From Bacteroidota bacterium (lineage in GTDB: Bacteria > Bacteroidota > Ignavibacteria > Palsa-1295), in contig JAFDZW010000005.1 in NCBI GenBank assembly GCA_018266755.1, positions 1,501,963 to 1,565,962 on the forward strand: a stretch of DNA of 64,000 nt, read 5' to 3'. Below, one piece after another: positions 25,643 through 35,283 of this stretch. The notes below the pieces were generated by a model. It had not been told where the DNA came from and ran no database searches. It saw only the letters and a list, made by a program, of their open reading frames with translations. The position numbers were made by a program, and so were the translations under genes. Position 1 is the first letter of the stretch, and each line of letters opens with the position of its first letter.

Positions 25643-27586
25643 TTACCTCGACTGGCGAATACGAATTCGCACCGACCGATCGTAAGGTGGCGCGTCGACA
25701 TCGTCGCTCGATCGTGGTTTTAGATGCAGGTCCGGATGAAGATCGGTCCGGCGCTTCAGTTCGGCGACGAGTCGCTCGGTAATCGCAAGTGCATCGGCCG
25801 GAGTCGCCCCGGAGGTGGGCAGAGGATATCGAACGGAGATCTGCGCATCGGGCCCGATGAGCGAGAGCAGTTTCGCGAACATCGCATCGGTCAGCGCGTC
25901 GGATGCGGGGCCGCTCTGTGGAAGGAATACGAATGTAAGCACTTCCTGCTGCGTCATATTCTTGTCTTGCTCCGCGTAACTCGGCAGTCGCAGCGTGTCG
26001 GCATCGGTCGCGACCTCTGCGTCAAGATCGGTGGCTCGTATGGATGCGACTAACGGCTCCGGCTCCGTCGAGTGCGCCGCACGAACGGTGTCCGGCGCTA
26101 AATCGAAATTCGCGATATCGGCCCCGTCCGCATTTTCGCGGTCGCTGAAATGCGCCAGTATGTGCTGCGCTTGCCGCACTTCGATATCCCAGGATCGGAG
26201 ACCGTGCTCGGCAATAATCGCCTTATCGATTCCCATGTGGGGTATGACGTAACTGCGCTCGATCCACTGCGTCGCAACAGGCGCAACGAGCGAGGTGGTG
26301 ATGATTCGGATCGTATCTGCGCTGGCACTCGAACGTCCATGCGGATCGATGACCGATCGAACCCGGCGAGATGGCACTCCCCACGTCGATCGCAAATATG
26401 TTTTTACAGCATTGATGCGCTCCGATGCTAACGGATCTGCAGCATGAGTTGAACTACATTCGAGTGTAAGAACAATGCCGGTATCGGTGCTCATACGATA
26501 CCCGACGATATTCAACAGGTTCTTGGCGAATGCACCGAGCGCTGCTCGAGTGAGCGAAGCAGGAGAAAACGATGCGGCCTCCGTTGCTTGAATCTGCTCG
26601 TACAAAGGAGGCAGCGTAGCGGCCGTTGGTGGAAAGACGAGATAGGAAGGGATCTGCACATACTGCCGATAGTACGATTCTACACCCGCAACTTCGATCG
26701 GGGTGTTCGCTTCGTGCCGAACCCCGTTTTTGGTAAAGTGCACATTCGCCTCGAGTCGGGTCGCAATCGCGTGTGGTCTCGACAGGACAGTATCGGCCGG
26801 AGGCGGGACGGCACGGTGTGGCTGGATCACGGGCACAAGCGATAGCGACAGGCCGGCGCTGAGCGCTTTCGTGCCGATGGTCGACGTACTTGCAAGGTCA
26901 ACACGTCCATAGAGCCGCGGCTCCATTTGAAGCGATTGCGAGAGTGGGATATCGGTAAATACTCCGGCCTCCAGTCCGTAGTGGGTATGCCCCACTGAAA
27001 TACTATCTCCGCGTGCGAATTCGCGCGACGTGCCGCCCGCCGGAAATGCCGGGACAATTGGAGAATCGACATACACTGTGCCGACGATCGAACGCGAAAG
27101 TTCGACACTTGCCCACGAACCGAACGCTGCGCCAAAGGATCCCGATCGAAACTCGAACGGGAGCGAGAGATCGAGCGAATGGATCGTGGAAATGACCGTA
27201 AAATGATTCGAGGTCTTGATCAGGGTCACGCTTGTATCGTATCCGTTTCCGGGGAAGGACTCGGATGTGAACGTGCCGAAGCCAAGTCTGTATTGGAGCT
27301 GCGGCGAGAGCCCAAGTTGCACCGAGAAAAGGTCGGGCATAGTGAGCGCGACTCCAATCCCTATCGTGTGCTGGTAACTCGATCCGGTACCGGACGTTGG
27401 GAATGTATTGATGATGCCCGGCGCTCGTTCGATCGCCAAGGGATAGCCGTACTCATAGTTAAGCACAGGCTCGAGCGCTATCGTTTGTGTAGCACCACGG
27501 TTGGGGAACACGAACAGCAGCATCATGCCCCATACGGGCAGTGCATACTTCCATCGGCTCCATATCAATTCTGCGAAGGGCTGCAA
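25643..27586 (-). CDS. Outer-membrane beta-barrel protein with degenerate OmpA-like domain
   Basis: A 647-residue exported protein. A signal peptide is predicted (hydrophobic region near 16-31, GATQ), then residues about 35-265 alternate polar and hydrophobic strands as in an outer-membrane barrel. Two regions rich in LAxERxNAVKxYLRS and ITERLVAELKRRTDL sequences, near 390-425 and 600-620, resemble OmpA peptidoglycan-binding motifs, though the binding residues are not conserved well. The only start that includes the signal is the TTG at 27586. Function is unknown; anchoring the outer membrane to peptidoglycan is a guess. Confidence 0.6.
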   Translation of the reverse strand: MQPFAELIWSRWKYALPVWGMMLLFVFPNRGATQTIALEPVLNYEYGYPLAIERAPGIINTFPTSGTGSSYQHTIGIGVALTMPDLFSVQLGLSPQLQYRLGFGTFTSESFPGNGYDTSVTLIKTSNHFTVISTIHSLDLSLPFEFRSGSFGAAFGSWASVELSRSIVGTVYVDSPIVPAFPAGGTSREFARGDSISVGHTHYGLEAGVFTDIPLSQSLQMEPRLYGRVDLASTSTIGTKALSAGLSLSLVPVIQPHRAVPPPADTVLSRPHAIATRLEANVHFTKNGVRHEANTPIEVAGVESYYRQYVQIPSYLVFPPTAATLPPLYEQIQATEAASFSPASLTRAALGAFAKNLLNIVGYRMSTDTGIVLTLECSSTHAADPLASERINAVKTYLRSTWGVPSRRVRSVIDPHGRSSASADTIRIITTSLVAPVATQWIERSYVIPHMGIDKAIIAEHGLRSWDIEVRQAQHILAHFSDRENADGADIANFDLAPDTVRAAHSTEPEPLVASIRATDLDAEVATDADTLRLPSYAEQDKNMTQQEVLTFVFLPQSGPASDALTDAMFAKLLSLIGPDAQISVRYPLPTSGATPADALAITERLVAELKRRTDLHPDLHLKPRSSDDVDAPPYDRSVRIRIRQSR

Positions 27587-27634
27587 GTGCGATTAAACCG
27601 CGAAATACCGAAAGCGGTTTAGCACAAAACGAAG

Positions 27635-27667
27635 CGCCGGTCCTCCACCTAGGTGGAAGGACCGGCG
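27635..27667. terminator. Hairpin downstream of the LamG gene
   Basis: Ten-base arms CGCCGGTCCT/AGGACCGGCG enclose a further CCACCTAGGTGG palindrome. On the minus strand it is followed by TTCGTTTTG, 41 bases after the stop of the LamG gene. Confidence 0.5.
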
Positions 27668-27707
27668 TTCGTTCGGATGGTGATGATGAAACTGGGTATT
27701 GAAAAGA

Positions 27708-29060
27708 TTACTGTTTTTCTCGCAAACTGACTACATCGATCGCCACCCAACTCTCGTTGCCATTTCCGGAAACGAGTGTCGAGGCGTCGATCTCGAGGTT
27801 TGCGTAATCTGCGTCGGCCGTCCAATCGAGCGAGGTTCGGTCATCCCAGATATCCATCTGATTTAGCGTGAACTTCCCGATCTGCGCGACCTGCCCGGGC
27901 ACGAGCTGCCAATGCATGCCGCCGGGGTTCTGGTTGAACGCAAGGAATCGGACGATCACATATCTTTGATTGTGCCAATCCCCAGCCGCCGAATTTGACT
28001 TCATTTTGAAGTTCACCTGATATGTGTGGCCCTTCTTGATGGGGGTCGAAAGCGGCTGCCAGATGGCATTTCCATCATCCGAGGTACCCCAAAGGTACGC
28101 GTATCCCGGAATTGAATCTGCGCCGACACCTGCGCCGAAGCGAGGGTTGCCGTAGGCCACATCCCACGGCGGGAATGTGGTATTGTCGATGTAGCCTGTA
28201 CTGGTATACGATGTACGGAAACTGGGATTTGCGAGGGTGTTGGCACCGTAGGTGGGGGTTCCGCCACCGCCGCCGCCGCTGGAGGTATCGACGGGCGTTG
28301 ACGTCGTATCGCCGATCCAACCGCCTTCGGTGAACAAGCTCACGACATCCGAAGGCAGAAGCGCCTTGCCGTAGATACGAACATCGTCAACCACACCGGT
28401 AAAGAAATTCGACGACGTACGATCCTTGCCGATAAAGAGATAGGCCGTATTGTTGCGGTCCGGATAAAAGGTCGTCAACGGAAAGCTCGCTTCAAGCGAC
28501 CCATCGATAAAGAGCGCACTGAGGGTATTCGCCTCTACGATGAGCGTGATCATGTGCCAGCCGCCATTATTGACCGATGTCGTGCTGCGCATCGTTGGGT
28601 TGCGATCGCCCGAGACCGTCGCCAGAACTTTCCCGTTCTTATCCATCCCGATCGCATAGCCCGGGAGCTGACCATTCACCGGCCCTTTGGAAATGATCCC
28701 GCGATAGTTGGAGGAGGTATCGGTCGTTTTGATCCATGTGGAGACAGTGAACGAAGCCAGCGAATCGAAATCGAGATCGGTTGCGTCGTTCACACTGACG
28801 AACGACGAACCGTCGAGGCTCAGAGCACTCTGCGCGCCACCGAACCGGTCCGGGACGTAAGAGCCGCCCTGCGCGGTACCATTGTGACCGTTGCCGCTGG
28901 AGTCGGCGGCATTCTGATCGAGCTTGTACCATGCGATCATCGATTTCGAGGCAGTATTATCCGCGGCAGGCGGAAGGCTGTCTTTACAGCTTGTCAGACC
29001 GATGAGCCCCGTCGTAACGAGAAGCGCAAGGGCCAGATCGAACCACGTTCGTTTGTTCAT
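27708..29060 (-). CDS. LamG-domain lipoprotein
   Basis: A 450-residue surface or periplasmic lipoprotein: signal with lipobox GLTSC (Cys near residue 25), then a concanavalin-like LamG domain from about 42 to 240 (MIAWYKLDQNAADSSGNGHNGT, SLDGSSFVSVND, FTVSTWIKTT, FTGVVDDVRIYGKAL). A Gly-rich linker near 262-268 follows, then a C-terminal beta-sandwich resembling carbohydrate-binding modules (ANPSFRTSYTSTGYIDN). Ligand binding, probably a glycan, is likely, but no catalytic motif is visible. It diverges from the ECF sigma gene at 29221 and could be under its control. Confidence 0.8.
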   Translation of the reverse strand: MNKRTWFDLALALLVTTGLIGLTSCKDSLPPAADNTASKSMIAWYKLDQNAADSSGNGHNGTAQGGSYVPDRFGGAQSALSLDGSSFVSVNDATDLDFDSLASFTVSTWIKTTDTSSNYRGIISKGPVNGQLPGYAIGMDKNGKVLATVSGDRNPTMRSTTSVNNGGWHMITLIVEANTLSALFIDGSLEASFPLTTFYPDRNNTAYLFIGKDRTSSNFFTGVVDDVRIYGKALLPSDVVSLFTEGGWIGDTTSTPVDTSSGGGGGGTPTYGANTLANPSFRTSYTSTGYIDNTTFPPWDVAYGNPRFGAGVGADSIPGYAYLWGTSDDGNAIWQPLSTPIKKGHTYQVNFKMKSNSAAGDWHNQRYVIVRFLAFNQNPGGMHWQLVPGQVAQIGKFTLNQMDIWDDRTSLDWTADADYANLEIDASTLVSGNGNESWVAIDVVSLREKQ

Positions 29061-29220
29061 TTGGGTAGTGCGTTGACGTGTATTCGGCCCGAGACAATTG
29101 GGCCGTTATACCCTCAAGACGCAACATCCCCAACGAACCTTACATCACACTTGCGAATTATTTCTTCCTTCTGTGTGTAAGGTTTGGCCTAATTCGTCGT
29201 CTTATACTATAGCGATCAGC

Positions 29221-29811
29221 GTGCACGTATCGGAGTCGCACACCTCAGACACCCTACTTCTCAGCCAAGCTCTGGCGGGGGATAATGAGGCCTTGCGCAG
29301 ACTTTACGAACGCTATAACAAACGGTTGACGCTCTATGCGTACCGGATGCTGTCGGCGCACGAGGAGGCAACCGATGTTGCGCAAGACGTATGGGCTCGC
29401 GTGATCGAGCAACGCGCCACCCCCCAGACCGTCAGCCATGTGGCCGGTTATTTGTTTACGATCGCCAGACACTTGTGCTTCGACCGGTTGCGGGCGCGCC
29501 GCGATTCGATCGAGATCGGCAAACTCCCCGAGGATCTGCATCCGATCGCCGAGAGCAACGAACGAAGTCATCTGGAAGATATTGTCGTGCTGGCGCTCGA
29601 ACGACTAACCCCGGAAGATCGCGAATTGCTCGTGATGCATACATATCTTGGCTACGGATACGATGAGATTGCAGTCATGCAGTCGAAGAGCCCGGAAGCT
29701 GTCTGGACAAAGGCGTCACGCGCCAGAGCCAAATTGCGAGAGATTGTCCGCTCGCTCGCCGAGCGCGAGGGAGTGCCGATTACACGCGATACGATATCGA
29801 AGAACCGATGA
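29221..29811 (+). CDS. ECF RNA polymerase sigma factor
   Basis: A 196-residue group IV sigma factor. Region 2 (LRRLYERYNKRLTLYAYRMLSAHEEATDVAQDVWARV) lies near 22-60 and region 4 (LTPEDRELLVMHTYLGYGYDEIAVMQSKSPEAVWTKASRARAKL) near 125-170. The frame is open upstream to 29098, but the added residues are not sigma-like, so I take the GTG at 29221. TTTG at 29183 and TATACT at 29203 are possible promoter elements. Its stop overlaps the next start (ATGA), pairing it with the membrane protein that follows, as sigma/anti-sigma genes usually are. Confidence 0.9.
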   Translation: MHVSESHTSDTLLLSQALAGDNEALRRLYERYNKRLTLYAYRMLSAHEEATDVAQDVWARVIEQRATPQTVSHVAGYLFTIARHLCFDRLRARRDSIEIGKLPEDLHPIAESNERSHLEDIVVLALERLTPEDRELLVMHTYLGYGYDEIAVMQSKSPEAVWTKASRARAKLREIVRSLAEREGVPITRDTISKNR

Positions 29812-30389
29812 GCGACCGCGAATTATTGATTGCACGATATGTCGATGCCGCGCCTGCCGAGCGCGAACAGATCGTCGCGCACGCATCGATCGACGCCGAC
29901 CCGGCGCTTCGCGACGACATCGAATTCGAAACGTTCATTCAGCGCACCCTCGTCGCCGACCGCGACTCGCTCTCGCAACAACTCGATCTTCCCGCAGTCT
30001 CCGTAGCGCCCCTGGAGGTTCTCCTCAACGAAACGCCGCCAACCCGAGCAGATAATAACGTGATCTACTTCGTCCTGGCAGGCGTCGTGTTGATCATCGC
30101 ATGGCTCCTGTATTTCCTCGTCAGCCAGCCAAGTACCGATCAGTCGCCGAAATCGGCCCCGACCGTCTCCCAACCGTCTGCCACTCATACACAGCAACCG
30201 ACTGTGCCTCCGGCATCTGCCGAACATACGTCTGCATCGGCATCGACCGAACCTGCTTCCAAGCATCCGTCGTCGGCGAATGTACACGTACCGAAGACCG
30301 ATCGAAATCAGATCGATCTTGACAAAGATCTGGTGCCGCCGAAAGTCTATGACGACAAGAAGGCACAGATGCCGCTGAAGAAACAGTAG
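29808..30389 (+). CDS. Single-pass membrane protein, probable anti-sigma partner
   Basis: A 193-residue protein with a charged cytoplasmic N-terminal region (residues 1-83, Glu/Asp/Ala-rich), one membrane segment at about 84-107 (NVIYFVLAGVVLIIAWLLYFLV) and a Pro/Ser/Thr-rich low-complexity extracytoplasmic tail ending in Lys-rich sequence. It overlaps the ECF sigma gene by four bases. Topology and position suggest an anti-sigma factor, but no zinc-binding HxxxCxxC motif or other recognised anti-sigma domain is present, so the role is inferred from context. Confidence 0.6.
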   Translation: MSDRELLIARYVDAAPAEREQIVAHASIDADPALRDDIEFETFIQRTLVADRDSLSQQLDLPAVSVAPLEVLLNETPPTRADNNVIYFVLAGVVLIIAWLLYFLVSQPSTDQSPKSAPTVSQPSATHTQQPTVPPASAEHTSASASTEPASKHPSSANVHVPKTDRNQIDLDKDLVPPKVYDDKKAQMPLKKQ

Positions 30390-30521
30390 CGTTCCACACA
30401 TCAACAAGGGCGGGCAACACAGCCATAACGGGCCGTTGATAGAGTCCTGATCATCGCGTAATATCCGGCTAATGTGTCGCCGGTAGTTTTGCCGTCTCAT
30501 ATTCAACCGACTACTTCGACC

Positions 30522-31913
30522 ATGATCAGAACTTTTGCATTGGCTTCTCGCAGGAGAAGCATTCTATCGGCCCTGACCGCAGCGGCGATCGCTGTTGGCT
30601 GCGGAAGCTGTTCGAAGGATGCAACCACCGCGACAACCGCATCCGGCATTAATAAAGTGAACCACATCATTGTGGTGTACATGGAGAACCATAGCTTCGA
30701 TAATCTCTATGGCGAGTACCCGGGTGCAAACGGGATAGCGAACGCAACCGCTGCGACCAAGACACAGATCGATACCGCGACCGGACAACCGTACACCAAC
30801 CTTCCGCCTCCGCCTGCCGATTCATCCACTAAATTATTCCCGAAGCCGATCCCTGGCAACGGTCCGTTCAACATCGATACCTATGCAACGGAAAATGTGA
30901 AGACCGCCGATCTCGTCCATCGCTACTACCAAGAGCAGATGCAGATCGACGGCGGGAAGATGGATAAGTTTGCAGCCGTCAGCGATGCAAAAGGTCTGTC
31001 GATGGGATACTATCATACAGCCTCGCTGCCGATGTACCCGATCGTCCAACAGTATACGCTCTGCGATAACTTCTTCCATAGCGCATTTGGCGGTTCGTAC
31101 CTCAACCACATGTATATGATCTCGGCGGCTGCCCCGATCTTCTCCGGCGCAACGACGGGCGTAGCCCAGGTCGACGCGAACGGCAAGTTGATCAAAGACG
31201 GTGCGATCACGCCGGATGGCTACGTCGTCAATACGAGCTTCTCCGTCAACAGCCCGCATCCCGCATCGGCAAACCCGGCGGCACTGGTCCCGAATCAAAC
31301 CATGCCGACGATCGGTGACCGTCTGAGCGAGAAGAATATTTCATGGGCATGGTACTCGGGGAAATGGAGCACCATCACTGGCGGCACCGCCACCCATGCC
31401 GATAGCAGCCTCTTTCAATTCCACCACCAGCCGTTTGCATATTTCGCAAACTATAAAGACGGCACTGCGGCACGAACGGCACACTTGAAGGACGAAACCG
31501 ACTTCATGACGGCACTCTCCAACGGCACGCTGCCCGCCGTCTCGTTCTTGAAGCCGTATGGAAATGACAATGAACATCCGGGCTATACCGACCTTATGAC
31601 GGGTGAAACGTATCTCGTGAATCTCGTCAATAAAATCAAGTCGAGCCCAATCTGGAATGATTGCGTCGTCGTGATCACCTACGACGAACACGGCGGCTTT
31701 TGGGACCATGTCGCACCGCCGGTGATCGACAAGTGGGGGCCGGGCATCCGCGTTCCGGGCATCATCATTTCCCCATTCTCGAAGCAAGGCGTCGATCACA
31801 CACAATACGAAACGCTCTCGATCCTCGCATTCATCGAAAAGCGATACGGACTATCCCCGCTCGGTACGCGTGACGCTGCGGCAAATCCGTTCAGCGGCGC
31901 ATTCAATTTCTAA
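30522..31913 (+). CDS. Phosphoesterase family lipoprotein (acid phosphatase/phospholipase C type)
   Basis: A 463-residue exported phosphoesterase of the AcpA/PLC family, cleaving phosphomonoester or phospholipid substrates in the periplasm or at the surface. The ATG at 30522 gives a basic n-region (RRRS) and a lipobox near AVGC (Cys about 26). The family hallmarks are HIIVVYMENHSFDNLYGEYPGANGI near 47-72, FFHSAFGGSYLNHMYMISA near 182-200, a middle KPYGNDNEHPGY near 344 and WVITYDEHGGFWDHV-like VVITYDEHGGFWDHVAPP near 383-400. It sits after the ECF/anti-sigma pair, 132 bases downstream, with a terminator after its stop. Confidence 0.88.
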   Translation: MIRTFALASRRRSILSALTAAAIAVGCGSCSKDATTATTASGINKVNHIIVVYMENHSFDNLYGEYPGANGIANATAATKTQIDTATGQPYTNLPPPPADSSTKLFPKPIPGNGPFNIDTYATENVKTADLVHRYYQEQMQIDGGKMDKFAAVSDAKGLSMGYYHTASLPMYPIVQQYTLCDNFFHSAFGGSYLNHMYMISAAAPIFSGATTGVAQVDANGKLIKDGAITPDGYVVNTSFSVNSPHPASANPAALVPNQTMPTIGDRLSEKNISWAWYSGKWSTITGGTATHADSSLFQFHHQPFAYFANYKDGTAARTAHLKDETDFMTALSNGTLPAVSFLKPYGNDNEHPGYTDLMTGETYLVNLVNKIKSSPIWNDCVVVITYDEHGGFWDHVAPPVIDKWGPGIRVPGIIISPFSKQGVDHTQYETLSILAFIEKRYGLSPLGTRDAAANPFSGAFNF

Positions 31914-31961
31914 GATGTGAATAGTCTCTTCAACGAGGAAGAGAATCCGTGAAAGAACAGC

Positions 31962-31990
31962 AATGCCGGCTCTGGGGGAGAGCCGGCATT
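31962..31990. terminator. Terminator after the phosphoesterase
   Basis: Perfect 12-base stem AATGCCGGCTCT/AGAGCCGGCATT with a five-G loop, followed by GTCGTTTTG on the plus strand. It lies between convergent genes. Confidence 0.75.
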
Positions 31991-32017
31991 GTCGTTTTGC
32001 GGGGTGACGATCGTTGG

Positions 32018-32869
32018 TTAGAACACGACGTAGTTGATCCCGATTGCCAAACCTTCTTTTACTTGCGTGCGCGGCGTGACAACCGGATCGTTGATGAGCT
32101 GCACAATAAGACTCGTCGAGATATATTTGCTCACCTTCGCCGTCAACGCATTATCCATGTGCATGACGATCTTGTCAAGCGTCTTGATCGGAGCGAAGAG
32201 CTGTAGTTTGGAGGTAAGTAACACCGTGCTGTCGATCGGCCAGGCCAACTCTGTCACCGACTCGAGGCCGCCTTCGATCTTTGTCTTCTCGATATCCGTG
32301 GTGTTCGGATCGTCGGCATACTGATTATACTTCGAGGTAAACGTCTCGCGCACACCGAAGCCGAGACGAGTTTTAATTACCTCGGATGGTTGATACCCGA
32401 AGCCCACCGACTGCACGCTATAGGCCGGATCAAACAAGCCGGACACTGCCGTCTTCGTAGAATCCTGATACTTATACCCTGTCGTGAATTGCGACAAGAA
32501 CGTGACGCTTGCATACGGATTGACGTACACATTCAACTTATAGGTAAACACCGTCGCGAGATCGATTTTATCGTCCGTTTTGCGAAGGCCAAAATCATTG
32601 AGGCGCGCTTCGCCATACGCAAAATTATACGTAGTGGCCCAGTTGGTGCTTGGCAGGTCCTGCACGGACTTCCCGGCGATGAGCAGCACATAGGCAAGCG
32701 CATTATCGCCGCCTTGTGCCCAATTGGTATACGACACCTGCGACAAGTTCAACGTCGCGGCAAGCGAGTGCGTCCAGGCAGACTTCACCACCGAATCGGT
32801 CGGAGCTTGGGCTGCTGCAGTCGCCGTCAGCACAACCGTCAACACGAGGCAATATAGACTACGCTTCAT
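32018..32869 (-). CDS. DUF3078 outer-membrane protein
   Basis: A 283-residue protein with a signal peptide (MKRSLYCLVLTVVLTATAAAQ) and the DUF3078 pattern WTHSLAATLNLSQVSYTNWAQGGDNALAYVLL near residues 31-62, followed by amphipathic strands to a C-terminal aromatic residue (NYVVF), as in outer-membrane barrels. DUF3078 proteins are typical of Bacteroidota and have no assigned function. The ATG at 32869 gives the signal peptide; the frame upstream is not needed. It is transcribed alone and convergent with the phosphoesterase. Confidence 0.85.
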   Translation of the reverse strand: MKRSLYCLVLTVVLTATAAAQAPTDSVVKSAWTHSLAATLNLSQVSYTNWAQGGDNALAYVLLIAGKSVQDLPSTNWATTYNFAYGEARLNDFGLRKTDDKIDLATVFTYKLNVYVNPYASVTFLSQFTTGYKYQDSTKTAVSGLFDPAYSVQSVGFGYQPSEVIKTRLGFGVRETFTSKYNQYADDPNTTDIEKTKIEGGLESVTELAWPIDSTVLLTSKLQLFAPIKTLDKIVMHMDNALTAKVSKYISTSLIVQLINDPVVTPRTQVKEGLAIGINYVVF

Positions 32870-32965
32870 ACTATCGTTTGAAAAGAAAGGGAATGAATAC
32901 GACACTGACTCAGGGGGCGTGCCGTTCGGCACGCCGTGTCAGCATTCTGGATGTGAGAACACGAG

Positions 32966-33367
32966 TTACTTCGAACGTAACGCGTCGCGAATCTCGGTCA
33001 GCAGCGCGACTTCCGGTGTCGGAGCAGCAGGCGGTGCGGGTGCGGCCTCCTGTTTCTTGCGCATCGTGTTCATCGCTTTGATCATCAGAAAGATGCAGAA
33101 TGCGACGATCACGAAATTAATGACCGTATTGAGAAACGCTCCATATTTTAACAAGACCGCAGGCTGATCGCCGGACGCCGCTTTGAGCGTGACGGCAAGC
33201 TTCGAGAAGTCGATACCGCTGAGCAAAATACCGATCGGCGGCATGATCACATCTTCGACAAGCGACGAGACGATCTTGCCGAATGCACCGCCGATGATCA
33301 CACCGACTGCCAGATCGACGACACTGCCTTTGCTGGCGAATTCTTTGAATTCTTTCATCATCCCCAT
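32966..33367 (-). CDS. mscL: Large-conductance mechanosensitive channel
   Basis: Homopentameric inner-membrane channel that opens under membrane tension to release solutes on hypo-osmotic shock. The 133 residues have the N-terminal [30 protein letters not shown] amphipathic helix and first membrane segment, a periplasmic loop, the second segment [23 protein letters not shown] near 75-97, and a cytoplasmic helix ending in [13 protein letters not shown] good AAAGGAG lies six bases before the ATG at 33367, one of the few clear Shine-Dalgarno sites in the window, and decides the start. Confidence 0.96.
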   Translation of the reverse strand: MGMMKEFKEFASKGSVVDLAVGVIIGGAFGKIVSSLVEDVIMPPIGILLSGIDFSKLAVTLKAASGDQPAVLLKYGAFLNTVINFVIVAFCIFLMIKAMNTMRKKQEAAPAPPAAPTPEVALLTEIRDALRSK

Positions 33368-33424
33368 AGCAATCTCCTTTTGTATTGTGAACAATCTTCT
33401 CACTAATTTACAACAATAAATAGC

Positions 33425-33455
33425 GATGCCGCCCGAGGAACTCCCGGGCGGCATC
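33425..33455 (-). terminator. Hairpin after the TSP3/OmpA gene
   Basis: Eleven-base stem GATGCCGCCCG/CGGGCGGCATC with a nine-base loop lies between mscL and the stop of the TSP3/OmpA gene. The tail on the minus strand is GCTATTTATTG, a weak U-run. Confidence 0.5.
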
Positions 33456-33485
33456 GAATGAGACGACCAAATACATTCGTCTGTG

Positions 33486-35027
33486 TTACTTTGTACGGAC
33501 GAATTCGATACGACGGTTCTTCTGCTTGTTTTCCGGCGTATCGTTCGGCGCGATCGGGCTATCGGGTCCGAAGCCCTTCGTCGTCATGCGCGTTGCCGCG
33601 ATGCCATGATCGACAAGCCACTGACGCACCGACTTGGCACGGTCTTCCGACAGCTTGACGTTCTTGTCATGCTTGCCTGAATTATCGGTATGGCCGCGTA
33701 CTTCGACTTCGACCTCCGGATGATTTTGGAGGGTCTTGAGCGCCTTCTGCAATTCGACCTCCGATGACGGGCGGATCGTTGCCTTGTTCACGTCGAACTC
33801 GATCCCTTCGAGCGTGATCGTGCCGCCGGCCTTGCTCAGATCGAGCTCGTCCTTCGGTACTTCCTTCACGACATCGTCCGCTGCGTCGAGCGGGTTCGTC
33901 CCACGCTTCACCTCGACGCCGTCGAAGACTGTTCCGCCATCGGTATCCGGATTCAACGGATTCGTATGGTAGCGGTTCACTTCCTCGCCGTCGCTGAGTT
34001 GGTCGCCGTCGGTATCGACTGCCAACGGATTGGTCTTGTATTTCAAGACCTCATCGCCATCGGTCAACCCGTCGCCATCGGTATCTTTCTTGAGCGGATC
34101 GGTATGATGCTTCAGGACTTCGTCACCGTCGCTGAGGCCGTCGCCGTCGGTATCCATCTTCAGCGGATCGGTCTTATACTTCAGGACTTCGTCGCCGTCG
34201 GTCAGACCGTCACCATCGGTATCCGCTTTGAGCGGATCGGTGTTGTAGGTTCGGACTTCTTCTCCGTCCTTCAACCCATCACCATCGGTATCGCTGTTGA
34301 GCGGATTCGTCTTGTACTTGTTGACCTCTTCTCCGTCTTTGAGGCCGTCTCCATCGGTATCCGGGTTATGCGGGTCGGTGCCCAGGAGACGCTCTTGGGC
34401 GTCGGTGAGCCCATCTCCGTCGGCATCGTCATTGCCGGTGTAGAACTGATACATGATGCCGACCATCCCATGCCACCAACCGTCGTTGCGGTTGTCATGG
34501 GCGGGGTTGAGGTTGTCGGTGAACGATGCATTTCCGCCGAGCGAGAGTTCGATGCCCCAGTAGTCGCTGAGCTTGTGATAGATGCCCGCGCCGATCGGGA
34601 CGAAGAACCCAACGCCGCTGGATTTTGCGTCCGATGCCTTATTGATCGGCTCCTGTGTGACGTTCCAACTGACCGCCCCTACACCGGCGAAGAGGTACGG
34701 TGACCAATCCGCCGATTTCAGCGGGCTCAGGCGCACACGGAAGTCGATCGGGATGAGTGTGGTTTTGTAATCGGAGAATCCGGACGGCGGGTTTGCGCCG
34801 CTGATGCTCTCGAAGCCGAAACCGAGTTCCGGCGTAATCTGCTGGTCCCAACCGCGAAGCCATGCCACATAGACACGACCCATCGGTCCGAGGGCCCTAT
34901 TTTCCGATTCGTTCACGCCGAATGCCGCGCCGCCGCCGACTCCGATCGCCCATACCGGTTCCGTCTGCGCTCGTAGCTTGGCTGCGAACGGTACTAACAA
35001 AAGAAGAATGACTATAGACTTTTTCAT
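33486..35027 (-). CDS. Outer-membrane barrel protein with TSP3 repeats and OmpA domain
   Basis: A 513-residue protein in four parts: signal peptide (residues 1-20); a beta-barrel of about 180 residues ([34 protein letters not shown]); eight calcium-type thrombospondin-3-like repeats of 23 residues ([21 protein letters not shown]) over residues about 212-395; and an OmpA peptidoglycan-binding domain with [25 protein letters not shown] near 450-475 and [12 protein letters not shown] near 490. It would span from the outer membrane to the wall with a calcium-stiffened linker. The ATG at 35027 gives the signal peptide. A paralogue lacking the OmpA domain lies upstream. Confidence 0.92.
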   Translation of the reverse strand: MKKSIVILLLLVPFAAKLRAQTEPVWAIGVGGGAAFGVNESENRALGPMGRVYVAWLRGWDQQITPELGFGFESISGANPPSGFSDYKTTLIPIDFRVRLSPLKSADWSPYLFAGVGAVSWNVTQEPINKASDAKSSGVGFFVPIGAGIYHKLSDYWGIELSLGGNASFTDNLNPAHDNRNDGWWHGMVGIMYQFYTGNDDADGDGLTDAQERLLGTDPHNPDTDGDGLKDGEEVNKYKTNPLNSDTDGDGLKDGEEVRTYNTDPLKADTDGDGLTDGDEVLKYKTDPLKMDTDGDGLSDGDEVLKHHTDPLKKDTDGDGLTDGDEVLKYKTNPLAVDTDGDQLSDGEEVNRYHTNPLNPDTDGGTVFDGVEVKRGTNPLDAADDVVKEVPKDELDLSKAGGTITLEGIEFDVNKATIRPSSEVELQKALKTLQNHPEVEVEVRGHTDNSGKHDKNVKLSEDRAKSVRQWLVDHGIAATRMTTKGFGPDSPIAPNDTPENKQKNRRIEFVRTK

Positions 35028-35210
35028 AATAAATAGTACTTTAATAAAAATAATAAATGTCGTTGAGTGGAAATAGCAAAACAACTCGTTCCTCGGACTC
35101 CGTCGTGGCACGGCGCCCAGGTTGATCTCGGCAACTGCACTAACAATCAATGTCCGAAGAAGTTGCAGGGGATCCCATCGGTACTTCACCCTGAACGGTT
35201 GATACAGGCG

Positions 35211-35243
35211 TCATTCTGAGCGAAGCGAACGTGCTCAGAATGA
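35211..35243. repeat. Dispersed repeat family A, short hairpin form
   Basis: TCATTCTGAGC and GCTCAGAATGA enclose GAAGCGAACGT, a compact hairpin form of the family, between the two TSP3 paralogues and 41 bases after the stop of the second. Confidence 0.8.
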
Positions 35244-35283
35244 AAGCCTACAAAATCCGAACTTCGCCCGCAACGAAACGTCG

